Shown piece after piece: positions 35,788-44,832 of a DNA stretch of 64,000 nucleotides. The notes below the pieces were generated by a model. The model saw only the letters and a list, made by a program, of their open reading frames with translations, was not told the DNA's origin and did no database searches. The first letter of the stretch is position 1, and each line of letters opens with the position of its first letter. A program made the position numbers and the translations under genes. Origin of the DNA: Streptomyces sp. NRRL F-5135 (GTDB lineage: Bacteria > Actinomycetota > Actinomycetes > Streptomycetales > Streptomycetaceae). Location: positions 1-64,000 of the forward strand of contig NZ_JOHR01000016.1 of NCBI RefSeq assembly GCF_000719775.1, written 5' to 3'.

Positions 35788-35945
35788 GAGCGGAGGGGAG
35801 TACTCCCGCCTCGCGACGTGCCCGTCAATACGGATCGCCATCGATCCCGGGGCGTCGGCCCGGGGAGCGGTCATGAGCCGCCCGGGTGGAGGAGACCTCC
35901 GGCAGCGACGACGCTGATCAGTAGCCGTACGACGCCGGAGGCGCA
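35788..35945 (+). ncRNA. yybP-ykoY-type manganese riboswitch leader
   Basis: The leader of the TerC-family gene contains the conserved GGGGAGTA box (35795-35802), then ACGTGCCCGTCAATACGG (35816-35832) and a GC-rich helix (CCCGGGGC with GGCCCGGGG), the layout I know from yybP-ykoY Mn2+ aptamers of actinobacteria. Downstream, CCTCCGGC (35896-35903) pairs perfectly with GCCGGAGG (35934-35941), which contains the GGAGG ribosome binding site. GGAGG-AGA-CCTCC (35888-35900) is a competing hairpin that would free it. This fits metal-dependent control of translation. Rfam assignment is from memory. Confidence 0.72.
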
Positions 35946-36935
35946 GTGGACGTTTCGATGAACCTGTGGGTGGCGACCATTCTTGGTCTGACCGCCCTGA
36001 TCGCCGTCGACTTCTTCATCGGGCGCAAGCCCCATGACGTGTCGATCAAGGAAGCCGGTATATGGACGGTCGTCTGGATCGCCCTCGCCGTGCTGTTCGG
36101 CCTCGGCCTGATGGTCTTCGGTACGGGCCAGGCGTCCGGTGAGTTCTTCGCCGGCTTCATCACCGAGAAGTCGCTCAGTGTCGACAACCTCTTCGTCTTC
36201 GTACTGATCATGGCGAAGTTCTCGGTGCCGTCACACCTCCAGCAGCGCGTACTGCTCATCGGTGTGCTGATAGCCCTGGTGCTGCGGGCGGTCTTCATCG
36301 CGGCGGGCGCCGCGATCATCGCCAGCTTCTCGTGGGTCTTCTTCATCTTCGGCGCGTTCCTGATCTACACCGCCTGGAAGCTCATCCAGGAGGCGCGCTC
36401 CGACGAGGAGGAAGAGGAGTTCGAGGAGAACCGCCTCCTCAAGTCCATCGAGCAGCGCTTCGGCGTGGCCGACAAGTACCACGGCACCAAGCTGTTCATC
36501 CGGGAGAACGGCAAGCGGGTGCTCACCCCGCTGATGGTCGTCATGCTCGCCATCGGCACCACCGACGTGCTGTTCGCGCTGGACTCCATACCCGCGATCT
36601 TCGGCCTGACCCAGGACCCGTACATCGTCTTCACGGCCAACGCGTTCGCGCTGATGGGCCTGCGGCAGCTGTACTTCCTCATAGGCGGGCTGCTGAGGAA
36701 GCTGGTGCACCTCAGCTACGGGCTGTCGGTCATCCTGGGCTTCATCGGGGTCAAGCTCGTCCTGCACGCGCTGCACGAGACCGGGGTGCACGTCCCCGAG
36801 ATCTCCATCCCGGTCTCGCTGGCGGTCATCTGCGGTGTCCTCGTCGTCACCACGATCACCAGCCTGATCGCCTCCAAGAAGCAGGCCGAGCGCGAGGCGG
36901 CCGAGAAGGCGGCCAAGGACAGCATCGGCGCCTGA
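35946..36935 (+). CDS. TerC-family membrane transporter, probable Mn2+ exporter
   Basis: A 329-residue integral membrane protein with seven or more hydrophobic segments. The TerC signatures are present: VDFFIGRKPHD, TGQASGEFFAGFITEKSLSVDNLFVF and the second acidic helix TTDVLFALDSIPAIFGLTQDPYIVFTANAFALMGLRQLYF. The acidic DNLF and DSIPA sites likely bind Mn2+, as proposed for Alx/MeeY. The start is GTG 35946, 4 nt after GGAGG; ATG 35958 is too far from it. A manganese-riboswitch-like leader precedes the gene, supporting a role in manganese efflux. Confidence 0.92.
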   Translation: MDVSMNLWVATILGLTALIAVDFFIGRKPHDVSIKEAGIWTVVWIALAVLFGLGLMVFGTGQASGEFFAGFITEKSLSVDNLFVFVLIMAKFSVPSHLQQRVLLIGVLIALVLRAVFIAAGAAIIASFSWVFFIFGAFLIYTAWKLIQEARSDEEEEEFEENRLLKSIEQRFGVADKYHGTKLFIRENGKRVLTPLMVVMLAIGTTDVLFALDSIPAIFGLTQDPYIVFTANAFALMGLRQLYFLIGGLLRKLVHLSYGLSVILGFIGVKLVLHALHETGVHVPEISIPVSLAVICGVLVVTTITSLIASKKQAEREAAEKAAKDSIGA

Positions 36936-37079
36936 GCCGGCCGGCTTCCGAGGCCCGGCCCCGGCTCCGGCGCGGACCGGGGCCGGAGCCGGGGCCGCCG
37001 GTCCAGGCCGTGGCCGAAGCGCGTGCGGGGTGGGTGACAGACTTGTCACCCACCCCGCACGCCTGTTTCGCGTCGTGGG

Positions 37080-37733
37080 TCACCAGCCGCGGGCGCGCCA
37101 CTCCGCGAGGTGCGGGCGCTCCGTGCCCAGGGTGGAGTCGTTGCCGTGGCCGGGGTAGACCCAGGTCTCGTCCGACAGCGGCCCGAAGATCTTGGCCTCC
37201 AGCCCGTCCATCAGGCTCGCGAAGTCGGTGGGGTTCCCCGTCCTGCCCGGGCCGCCGGGGAAGAGGCAGTCGCCGGTGAAGACATGGGCGTGGCCGTGCG
37301 GGTCGTCGTAGACGAGGGCGATCGAGCCCGGCGTGTGCCCCACGAGATGGACGGCGGTGAGGGCCACGTCCCCGACCCGGATCGTGTCCCCGTCCTCGAC
37401 CGGCACATCGGTGGTGACGGGGATGGCCTCGGTGTCGTACCGGCCCGCGTACGTACGGGCGCCGGTGGCCGCCACCACCTCGCCCAGCGCCTGCCAGTGG
37501 TCGCCGTGGCGGTGAGTGGTGACGACGGACGCGAGGCCGTCGTCACCGATCAGCGTCAACAGCGTGGCGGCGTCGTTCGCCGCGTCGATCAGCAACTGCT
37601 CGCCGGTCGCCCGGCAGCGCAGGAGATAGGCGTTGTTGTCCATGGGCCCGACGGCGACCTTGGAGATCATCAGGGCGGGCAGTTCGTGCACATCCGCCGG
37701 TCCGCCGACCTTCACCGCTCCGGTGTACGTCAT
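37080..37733 (-). CDS. MBL-fold metallo-hydrolase
   Basis: A 217-residue metallo-beta-lactamase-fold hydrolase of the glyoxalase II-like group. Metal ligands are visible in TTHRHGDHW (HxHxDH), GHTPGS, TGDCLFPGG and YPGHG. In actinobacteria such enzymes may act on mycothiol thioesters, and the gene just upstream (10 nt away, same strand) encodes a mycothiol-dependent-type enzyme, so they are probably one operon. The substrate is not shown by the sequence. Confidence 0.87.
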   Translation of the reverse strand: MTYTGAVKVGGPADVHELPALMISKVAVGPMDNNAYLLRCRATGEQLLIDAANDAATLLTLIGDDGLASVVTTHRHGDHWQALGEVVAATGARTYAGRYDTEAIPVTTDVPVEDGDTIRVGDVALTAVHLVGHTPGSIALVYDDPHGHAHVFTGDCLFPGGPGRTGNPTDFASLMDGLEAKIFGPLSDETWVYPGHGNDSTLGTERPHLAEWRARGW

Positions 37734-37743
37734 GAGGATCAGC

Positions 37744-38439
37744 CTATAGCGGGGGCAGGGTGGGCAGCGGCCCGCCGGAGCAGGCCAGCGCCGCCCCGTC
37801 GCGGCGTCCCGCGAGCCAGCCCAGCAGGTCCGCCGCGGGGCCCGTGACGGACCGCGGGCCGTCCGCCGCGGCCTCGGTGGAGCCGGTGCGCCAGGTGCGT
37901 CCGTCGGGTGCGCTCAGGGTCACCGGCGGGATCGCCCCGTTCCCCGAGAAGCGCTCCGCGAGAAAGGCGATCTCCCGCTCGGTGAACTCGTCGGACAGGT
38001 CCTCCAGTGCCCGGCCGATCCCGAGGTCGACGTGGTGCAGCTCCACCTCCACCAGCCGTCGGAACGGCAGGCGGGCGACCGTGTCCGTCACGCCGTTGCG
38101 CAGGGTGACCACCCGGCCCCAGTCGTCGGACGCCGTCACGGAATGCCGGAACCGCTCCGCGGTGTTACGCAGATCGGTCAGGTGGACGTCGAGGGGCCGG
38201 TGGGCGTCCCGCTCGATGTCGGCGTCCCGCGTCGCCTCGTCCGCGTACATCGGGCGCCCCTCCACCACGTTCACCAGCGCGTCCGCGTTCCGGGCGACAT
38301 GGGCCAGGACATGCCCCCGGCTCCAGCCGGGAAGCAGCGACGGCTCGGTGAGTGCCGCGTCGTCCAGCTCGGCGGCCGCGCCGAGGAACCGGTCGGTCGT
38401 CTCACGTAGGGAGGCCAGGTCAGGCGTGGGTGCGGTCAT
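37744..38439 (-). CDS. Maleylpyruvate isomerase/mycothiol-dependent (DinB-like) protein
   Basis: A 231-residue protein with the DinB-like four-helix fold of mycothiol-dependent maleylpyruvate isomerases. The metal-binding histidines sit in PGWSRGHVLAHVARNADAL (His near 49-53) and LVEVELHHVDLGIG (about 140-152). Such proteins use mycothiol, the actinobacterial low-molecular-weight thiol. ATG 38439 follows TAGGGT by 7 nt, so the mRNA is probably leaderless. The MBL hydrolase follows at once. The exact reaction is unknown. Confidence 0.87.
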   Translation of the reverse strand: MTAPTPDLASLRETTDRFLGAAAELDDAALTEPSLLPGWSRGHVLAHVARNADALVNVVEGRPMYADEATRDADIERDAHRPLDVHLTDLRNTAERFRHSVTASDDWGRVVTLRNGVTDTVARLPFRRLVEVELHHVDLGIGRALEDLSDEFTEREIAFLAERFSGNGAIPPVTLSAPDGRTWRTGSTEAAADGPRSVTGPAADLLGWLAGRRDGAALACSGGPLPTLPPL

Positions 38440-38446
38440 GGCGCCG

Positions 38447-38475
38447 ACCCTAGCGCTACCACTCGATCGGGTGAA
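38447..38475 (-). promoter_or_regulatory. Promoter of the mycothiol-dependent enzyme gene, leaderless
   Basis: On the minus strand TTCACC, a 17-nt spacer and TAGGGT end 7 nt before ATG 38439. Both hexamers and spacing are good and no ribosome binding site is present. Confidence 0.5.
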
Positions 38476-38497
38476 GACAGCCACGAGCGGCCGTAAA

Positions 38498-38517
38498 TCG
38501 AATGTGCGTGCTATAAC
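38498..38517 (+). promoter_or_regulatory. Degenerate SOS-box-like site and -10 upstream of uvrA
   Basis: TCGAATGTGCGTGCTA (38498-38513) agrees at 9 of 12 defined positions with the actinobacterial LexA box TCGAAC-N4-GTTCGA and overlaps TATAAC (38512-38517), a possible -10 for uvrA. The match is imperfect, so this is only a candidate. Confidence 0.25.
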
Positions 38518-38668
38518 CTCGGAGGAGGCATCCTGGCATGTAGGCGGATGTCCGCCCCGGCCCCCGGGACGGGCTGCTCCGCCGATTGGCAGTCCATCGC
38601 TCTGGCGACCCCCCTAGTCTGGGAAGGGGGCAGCGCCCCTGTTTCTCTTCAGAAAGGTGCGGACCGGC

Positions 38669-41600
38669 GTGGCCGACCGTCTCATCGTCCGTGGCGCGCG
38701 CGAGCACAATCTCAAGAACGTCTCGCTCGACCTGCCCCGTGACTCACTCATCGTCTTCACCGGGCTCTCCGGGTCGGGCAAGTCCTCGCTCGCGTTCGAC
38801 ACGATCTTCGCCGAGGGGCAGCGCCGGTACGTGGAGTCGCTGTCCTCCTACGCCCGGCAGTTCCTCGGCCAGATGGACAAGCCGGACGTCGACTTCATAG
38901 AAGGCCTCTCCCCGGCCGTCTCCATCGACCAGAAGTCGACCTCGCGCAACCCGCGCTCGACGGTGGGCACGATCACGGAGGTCTACGACTACCTCCGGCT
39001 GCTCTTCGCGCGGATCGGCAAGCCGCACTGCCCCGAGTGCGCCCGGCCGATCTCCCGGCAGTCGCCGCAGGCCATCGTGGACAAGGTGCTGGAGCTGCCG
39101 GAGGGCAGCCGCTTCCAGGTCCTCTCGCCGCTCGTCCGTGAGCGCAAGGGCGAGTTCGTGGACCTCTTCTCGGACCTCCAGACCAAGGGCTACAGCCGGG
39201 CCAGGGTGGACGGCCGGACGATCCAGCTCGCCGAGCCCCCCAAGCTGAAGAAGCAGGAGAAGCACACGATCGAGGTGGTCGTCGACCGCCTCACGGTCAA
39301 GGACAGCGCCAAGCGCCGGCTGACCGACTCGGTCGAGACCGCCCTCGGTCTCTCCGGGGGCATGGTCGTGCTCGACTTCGTGGACCTCCCCGAGGACGAC
39401 CCCGAGCGTGAGCGCATGTACTCGGAGCACCTGTACTGCCCGTACGACGACCTCTCGTTCGAGGAGCTCGAGCCCCGCTCGTTCTCCTTCAACTCGCCCT
39501 TCGGCGCCTGCCCGGACTGCACGGGCATCGGTACGCGCATGGAGGTCGACCCGGAGCTGATCGTTCCGGACGAGGAGAGGTCGCTCGACGAGGGCGCGAT
39601 CCACCCCTGGTCCCACGGCCATACGAAGGAATACTTCGGCCGCCTGATCGGCGGCCTCTCCCAGGCGCTCGGGTTCCGTACGGACATCCCCTGGGCCGGG
39701 CTGCCGCAACGGGCCAGAAAGGCCCTGCTGTACGGCCACAAGACGCAGGTGGAGGTCCGCTACCGGAACAGGTACGGGCGTGAGCGCGCCTACACCACGC
39801 CCGCCTTCGAGGGCGCGGTCACCTTCGTCAAGCGGCGCCACTCGGAGGCCGAGAGCGACTCCAGCAGGGAGCGCTTCGAGGGCTACATGCGCGAGGTGCC
39901 CTGCCCGACCTGTGAGGGGACGCGGCTCAAGCCGATCGTCCTCGCGGTGACGGTGATGGGGAAGTCCATCGCCGAGGTCGCCGGGATGTCGATCAGCGAC
40001 TGCTCCGACTTCCTGGCCGAACTCCGGCTGAACGAGCGCGACAAGAAGATCGCCGAGAGGGTGCTCAAGGAGGTCAACGAACGGCTGAGGTTCCTGGTCG
40101 ACGTCGGCCTGGACTACCTCTCGCTCAGCCGGGCGGCGGGCACCCTCTCCGGCGGCGAGGCCCAGCGCATCCGGCTCGCCACCCAGATCGGCTCGGGACT
40201 CGTCGGCGTGCTGTACGTCCTGGACGAACCGTCCATCGGCCTGCACCAGCGCGACAACCACCGGCTCATCGAGACCCTGGTCCGACTGCGGGACATGGGC
40301 AACACGCTGATCGTCGTGGAGCACGACGAGGACACCATCAAGGTCGCGGACTGGGTGGTCGACATCGGCCCCGGCGCGGGTGAGCACGGGGGCAAGGTCG
40401 TGCACTCCGGGCCCCTGAAGGGCCTGCTGGCCAACGAGGAGTCGATGACGGGCCGGTATCTGGCCGGCAAGAAGGCGATCCCGGTCCCCGACCTGCGCAG
40501 GCCCTTCGACCCGGCGCGCCGGCTGACCGTGCACGGCGCCAGGGAGAACAACCTCCAGGACATCGAGGTCTCGTTCCCGCTCGGCGTGTTCACCGCGGTC
40601 ACGGGCGTCTCGGGGTCCGGCAAGTCGACGCTGGTCAACGACATCCTCTACACGCACCTGGCGCGCGAGCTGAACGGTGCGAAGTCGGTGCCCGGCCGGC
40701 ACACCAGGGTCGACGGCGACGACCTGGTCGACAAGGTCGTCCACGTCGACCAGTCGCCCATCGGCCGGACGCCCAGGTCCAACCCCGCCACATACACGGG
40801 CGTCTTCGACCACGTGCGCAAGCTGTTCGCCGAGACGATGGAGGCGAAGGTCCGCGGTTACCTCCCCGGGCGGTTCTCCTTCAACGTCAAGGGCGGACGC
40901 TGCGAGAACTGCGCCGGCGACGGCACGATCAAGATCGAGATGAACTTCCTGCCGGACGTCTACGTCCCGTGCGAGGTCTGCCACGGCGCCCGCTACAACC
41001 GGGAGACCCTGGAGGTCCACTACAAGGGCAAGTCCATCGCCGAGGTGCTGGACATGCCGATCGAGGAGGCCCTGGGCTTCTTCGAGGCCGTGCCGACCAT
41101 CTCGCGCCATCTGAAGACCCTCAACGAGGTGGGGCTCGGCTATGTCCGGCTGGGGCAGTCGGCGCCGACCCTGTCCGGTGGCGAGGCCCAGCGGGTGAAG
41201 CTGGCGAGCGAGCTCCAGCGGCGCTCCACGGGCCGCACGGTCTACGTCCTGGACGAGCCCACGACCGGTCTGCACTTCGAGGACATCAGCAAGCTGATCA
41301 ACGTGCTGTCGGGCCTGGTCGACAAGGGCAACACGGTGATCGTCATCGAGCACAACCTGGACGTCATCAAGACCGCGGACTGGGTGATCGACATGGGGCC
41401 CGAAGGCGGCAGCGGCGGTGGGCTGGTGATCGCGGAGGGCTCCCCCGAGCAGGTCGCCGGCGTCCCCGCCAGCCACACCGGGAAGTTCCTGCGGGAGATC
41501 CTGGACGCCGAGCGGATCAGCGACGCGTCGCAGGTGAAGGCCGCGCCCCGGAAGACGTCCGCCAGGAAGACGGTCACCAGGAAGGCAGCGGCGAAGAAGA

Positions 41601-41698
41601 CGGCGGTCGGTGCGACGGTGGCCGAGGAAGCCGTGGCCGGGCAGACGGCTCCCAAGAAGGCGGCCTCCAAGAAGGCGGCCGCACGCCGTCGCTCCTGA
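38669..41698 (+). CDS. uvrA: Excinuclease ABC subunit A
   Basis: The damage-scanning ATPase of nucleotide excision repair, 1009 residues. Two ABC modules: Walker [10 protein letters not shown] and GVSGSGKST, signature loops [12 protein letters not shown] and [12 protein letters not shown], with the zinc-finger CPEC, CPTC and [27 protein letters not shown] cysteine motifs. GTG 38669 starts the conserved [23 protein letters not shown] lies 9-11 nt upstream. Residues about 955-1009 form an Ala/Lys/Arg-rich histone-like tail ([14 protein letters not shown]) beyond the usual C-terminus. Confidence 0.97.
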   Translation: MADRLIVRGAREHNLKNVSLDLPRDSLIVFTGLSGSGKSSLAFDTIFAEGQRRYVESLSSYARQFLGQMDKPDVDFIEGLSPAVSIDQKSTSRNPRSTVGTITEVYDYLRLLFARIGKPHCPECARPISRQSPQAIVDKVLELPEGSRFQVLSPLVRERKGEFVDLFSDLQTKGYSRARVDGRTIQLAEPPKLKKQEKHTIEVVVDRLTVKDSAKRRLTDSVETALGLSGGMVVLDFVDLPEDDPERERMYSEHLYCPYDDLSFEELEPRSFSFNSPFGACPDCTGIGTRMEVDPELIVPDEERSLDEGAIHPWSHGHTKEYFGRLIGGLSQALGFRTDIPWAGLPQRARKALLYGHKTQVEVRYRNRYGRERAYTTPAFEGAVTFVKRRHSEAESDSSRERFEGYMREVPCPTCEGTRLKPIVLAVTVMGKSIAEVAGMSISDCSDFLAELRLNERDKKIAERVLKEVNERLRFLVDVGLDYLSLSRAAGTLSGGEAQRIRLATQIGSGLVGVLYVLDEPSIGLHQRDNHRLIETLVRLRDMGNTLIVVEHDEDTIKVADWVVDIGPGAGEHGGKVVHSGPLKGLLANEESMTGRYLAGKKAIPVPDLRRPFDPARRLTVHGARENNLQDIEVSFPLGVFTAVTGVSGSGKSTLVNDILYTHLARELNGAKSVPGRHTRVDGDDLVDKVVHVDQSPIGRTPRSNPATYTGVFDHVRKLFAETMEAKVRGYLPGRFSFNVKGGRCENCAGDGTIKIEMNFLPDVYVPCEVCHGARYNRETLEVHYKGKSIAEVLDMPIEEALGFFEAVPTISRHLKTLNEVGLGYVRLGQSAPTLSGGEAQRVKLASELQRRSTGRTVYVLDEPTTGLHFEDISKLINVLSGLVDKGNTVIVIEHNLDVIKTADWVIDMGPEGGSGGGLVIAEGSPEQVAGVPASHTGKFLREILDAERISDASQVKAAPRKTSARKTVTRKAAAKKTAVGATVAEEAVAGQTAPKKAASKKAAARRRS

Positions 41699-41727
41699 CC
41701 GGCACGGCAGGCAGTGGCGTCGTGACG

Positions 41728-41760
41728 ACGGCCGCCCCGGGATTTCCGGCGGGCGGCCGT
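41728..41760 (+). terminator. Terminator after uvrA
   Basis: ACGGCCGCCC (41728-41737) and GGGCGGCCGT (41751-41760) form a perfect 10-bp stem around a 13-nt loop, starting 30 bases after the uvrA stop. No T tract follows. Confidence 0.6.
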
Positions 41761-41841
41761 CCGTGCTTCCGGCCGTCCGCCGTCCGCCCGGCCTCGTGGG
41801 ATTCCGTCCGCCGTTGGGCGCGGCCCCGGCACGATGCCGGG

Positions 41842-42090
41842 ATGGACGACGAGACGGCGGTGCCCGCCGACGACGGGACCCGGCTCTGGACCAGGCGCGG
41901 GGGAACGGACGGGCCGGGCGAGCCCGTCCTCCCGAGGTGGGAGCGGGACATCCGGCCCCGGCGGGCGGTCGACTCCCTGGAGCGCGTACGTCACCGGGTA
42001 CGCCGGACGATGCTCGCCGGGGCCGGTCACCTGCCCTGGACCGAAGACCCGGAGGGCTTCCGGTCGGCGGTCGGCGCCTTCCTCGCCTGA
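41842..42090 (+). pseudogene. Alpha/beta hydrolase remnant with internal deletion
   Basis: An 82-residue reading frame. Its first 30 residues (DETAVPADDGTRLWTRR...GEPVL) match the N-terminus of alpha/beta hydrolases. It then jumps to ERDIRPRRAVDSLERVRHRVRRTMLAGAGHLPWTEDPEGFRSAVGAFLA, the C-terminal end with the catalytic His (GAGHLPW). The oxyanion HGGPG box, the nucleophile elbow GxSxG and the acid are missing, so about 180-200 residues are gone while the frame is kept. It cannot be an active hydrolase; whether it is expressed is unknown. Confidence 0.62.
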
Positions 42091-42215
42091 GAACCCTTCG
42101 TTCACGAGCCCCTCGCCCCGGGGGACCGGCCGTCGGGCACCGGAACGGCCCCGGTATCGTCGCGAATGTCACCGGCGCCGCGTCACGCCGACCGCTCCGA
42201 CCTGTGGAGACACCC

Positions 42216-42644
42216 ATGCCCGGCCCTTCCGCCCCGCGCCGTACCGTGCTGAAGGGGGCCGCGCTCGCCGGTACGGCGGGGCTGGCGGCGGCCGCCTGCT
42301 CCACCGAGTCCAAGCTCGGCCACGCCGAGACCCCCACGCCCACCACGCCGGTCGACCTCGGAGCGGCCGACGCGGTGCCGGTCGGGGGCGCCAAGCTCTA
42401 CCGGGAAGAGCGCCTGGTCGTGAGCTGCCCGGCCGAGGGCGAGTACAAGGCGTTCAGCGCGCAGTGCACCCACGCCGGCTGCCTGCTGGAGAAGCTGGAA
42501 GGGACCGTGGGCGACTGCCCGTGCCACGGCAGCAAGTTCGACGTCACCACCGGCAAGGCGCTGCGCGGCCCGGCGACCGTACCGCTGCCCGCGGTGCCGG
42601 TCACCGCGGAGGGCGGCAAGCTCATCGCGGGGCCCCGGGGCTGA
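42216..42644 (+). CDS. Rieske [2Fe-2S] lipoprotein
   Basis: A 142-residue exported electron-transfer or sulfite-oxidase-like Rieske protein. The N-terminus is a twin-arginine-type signal ([22 protein letters not shown]) ending in a lipobox cysteine, so it is folded with its cluster and anchored outside. Cluster ligands are CTHAGC and [20 protein letters not shown] completes the domain. GGAGA lies 5 nt before ATG 42216. Its redox partner is not in the window. Confidence 0.92.
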   Translation: MPGPSAPRRTVLKGAALAGTAGLAAAACSTESKLGHAETPTPTTPVDLGAADAVPVGGAKLYREERLVVSCPAEGEYKAFSAQCTHAGCLLEKLEGTVGDCPCHGSKFDVTTGKALRGPATVPLPAVPVTAEGGKLIAGPRG

Positions 42645-42701
42645 CGGAGCCCGGGGCCGGGCGGGCCGGTCCCGTACGGCCGGACTGTCGGTCCCCGCAA
42701 G

Positions 42702-42707
42702 TAGGGT
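42702..42707 (+). promoter_or_regulatory. -10 element of a likely leaderless uvrC transcript
   Basis: TAGGGT ends exactly 7 nt before the uvrC ATG at 42715. There is no usable ribosome binding site. A -35 is not evident. Confidence 0.45.
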
Positions 42708-42714
42708 GGACCAC

Positions 42715-44832
42715 ATGGCCGACCCCTCCAGTTACCGCCCCAAGCCGGGACAGATCCCCGACTCGCCGGGGGTCTACAAGTTCCGCGACGACCACCGCCG
42801 GGTGATCTACGTAGGAAAGGCGAAGAGCCTCCGCCAGCGGCTCGCCAACTACTTCCAGGACCTGGCGGGTCTGCACCCGCGCACGCGATCCATGGTCACC
42901 ACGGCGGCCTCCGTCGAATGGACCGTGGTCTCCACCGAGGTCGAGGCGCTCCAGCTGGAGTATTCCTGGATCAAGGAGTTCGACCCCCGCTTCAACGTCA
43001 AGTACCGCGACGACAAGAGCTATCCCTCCCTCGCGGTCACGCTGAACGAGGAGTTCCCCCGGGTCCAGGTCATGCGCGGCGCGAAGAAGAAGGGCGTGCG
43101 CTACTTCGGGCCGTACGCCCACGCCTGGGCCATCCGCGAGACGGTCGACCTGATGCTCCGTGTGTTTCCCGTACGGACCTGCTCCGCCGGGGTGTTCAAG
43201 AACGCGGAGCGGACCGGGCGCCCCTGCCTCCTCGGTTACATCGGCAAGTGCTCGGCCCCCTGCGTCGGCCGTGTCACGCCCGAGGAACACCGCGAACTCG
43301 CCGAGGAGTTCTGCGACTTCATGGCCGGCCGCACCGGCGCCTACATCCGCCGGCTGGAGAAGCGGATGACCGAGGCGGCCGAGGACATGGAGTACGAGCG
43401 GGCCGCCAGGCTGCGCGACGACATAGGCGCGCTGCGCCGCGCGATGGAGAAGAACGCGGTCGTGCTGGCCGACGCCACCGACGCCGACCTGATCGCCGTC
43501 GCCGAGGACGAGCTGGAAGCGGCCGTCCAGATCTTCCACGTGCGCGGCGGCCGGGTGCGCGGACAGCGCGGCTGGGTCACCGACAAGGTCGAGGCGGTCG
43601 AGACCTCGGGCCTGGTCGAGCACGCGCTCCAGCAGCTGTACGGGGAGGAGAGCGGCGACGCCGTTCCCAAGGAGGTCCTCGTCCCGGCCCTGCCGGAGGA
43701 GACGGACGCGGTCGCCCAGTGGCTGAGCGACCGCCGGGGCTCCCAGGTCTCGCTGCGGATCCCGCAGCGCGGTGACAAGAAGGACCTGATGGAGACCGTC
43801 GGGCGCAATGCGCGGCAGGCGCTCGTCCTGCACAAGACCAAGCGCGCCAGCGACCTCACCACCCGCTCCCGGGCACTGGAGGAGATCGCGGAGGCGCTGG
43901 GTCTGGACAGCGCCCCACTGCGGATCGAGTGCTTCGACATCTCGCACCTCCAGGGGCAGGACGTCGTCGCCTCGATGGTGGTCTTCGAGGACGGCCTCTC
44001 CCGTAAGAGTGAATACCGCCGCTTCCAGATCAAGACCTTCGAGGGGCAGGACGACGTCCGCTCGATGCACGAGGTGATCAGCCGGCGGTTCAGGCGCTAT
44101 CTCCAGGAGAAGGAGCGGACCGGGGAGTGGACCGAGGCCCAGGGCGGCCCCGAGTCGGCCGGGGCCGAGGCCGGCGCCGGGGGCGGGACCGACCCCACAG
44201 GGCAGCCTCCCGGGGCCGCCGGGAGCGCGGATCACCCCGCCGCCGGAGCCGCGCCCGCCGGGCCGGAGGCGCCCGGCGAACCGGTCTCGCCGCTCGATGA
44301 CGACGGCCGCCCCAAGCGCTTCGCCTATCCACCCCAGCTGGTCGTCGTCGACGGCGGGCAACCGCAGGTCGCCGCCGCCCGGCGCGCCCTGGACGAGCTC
44401 GGCATCGACGACGTCGCGGTCTGCGGCCTCGCCAAGCGGCTGGAGGAGGTCTGGCTGCCGGAGGAGGACGACCCGGTGGTGCTGCCCCGCTCCAGCGAGG
44501 GCCTCTACCTCCTCCAGCGGGTCCGGGACGAGGCGCACCGCTTCGCCATCACGTACCAGCGCGCCAAGCGGGCCAAGCGGGTCAGGACGAGCCCGCTGGA
44601 CGATGTCACCGGGCTCGGCGAGACCAGGAAACAGGCGCTCATCAAGCATTTCGGCTCGGTCAAGCGGCTGCGGCAGGCGACAATCGACCAGATCTGTGAG
44701 GTGCCGGGGGTGGGCCGCAAGACGGCCGAGTCCGTCGCCCTGGCCCTGGCCCGGGCCGCCCCGGCGGCGCCCGCCGTGAACACGGCGACAGGAGAGATCA
44801 TGGAAGACGACGGGGGAACGACGCATGACTGA
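42715..44832 (+). CDS. uvrC: Excinuclease ABC subunit C
   Basis: The nuclease that cuts on both sides of a lesion, 705 residues. The GIY-YIG nuclease is at the start ([21 protein letters not shown], residues 18-38), then a UVR motif (about 217-245) that binds UvrB, the RNase H-like C-terminal nuclease ([19 protein letters not shown]) and a tandem helix-hairpin-helix ([16 protein letters not shown]). Residues about 475-530 are an Ala/Gly/Pro insertion inside the C-terminal nuclease, as in other Streptomyces. It leads the uvrC-rapZ-yvcK-whiA operon; its stop overlaps the rapZ start by 8 nt. Confidence 0.97.
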   Translation: MADPSSYRPKPGQIPDSPGVYKFRDDHRRVIYVGKAKSLRQRLANYFQDLAGLHPRTRSMVTTAASVEWTVVSTEVEALQLEYSWIKEFDPRFNVKYRDDKSYPSLAVTLNEEFPRVQVMRGAKKKGVRYFGPYAHAWAIRETVDLMLRVFPVRTCSAGVFKNAERTGRPCLLGYIGKCSAPCVGRVTPEEHRELAEEFCDFMAGRTGAYIRRLEKRMTEAAEDMEYERAARLRDDIGALRRAMEKNAVVLADATDADLIAVAEDELEAAVQIFHVRGGRVRGQRGWVTDKVEAVETSGLVEHALQQLYGEESGDAVPKEVLVPALPEETDAVAQWLSDRRGSQVSLRIPQRGDKKDLMETVGRNARQALVLHKTKRASDLTTRSRALEEIAEALGLDSAPLRIECFDISHLQGQDVVASMVVFEDGLSRKSEYRRFQIKTFEGQDDVRSMHEVISRRFRRYLQEKERTGEWTEAQGGPESAGAEAGAGGGTDPTGQPPGAAGSADHPAAGAAPAGPEAPGEPVSPLDDDGRPKRFAYPPQLVVVDGGQPQVAAARRALDELGIDDVAVCGLAKRLEEVWLPEEDDPVVLPRSSEGLYLLQRVRDEAHRFAITYQRAKRAKRVRTSPLDDVTGLGETRKQALIKHFGSVKRLRQATIDQICEVPGVGRKTAESVALALARAAPAAPAVNTATGEIMEDDGGTTHD

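Noticed and set aside
38744..42394. 1216-codon open frame on the minus strand
   Set aside because: It is antisense to uvrA and the genes after it; composition is Arg/Gly/Asp/Leu-rich without any family motif.
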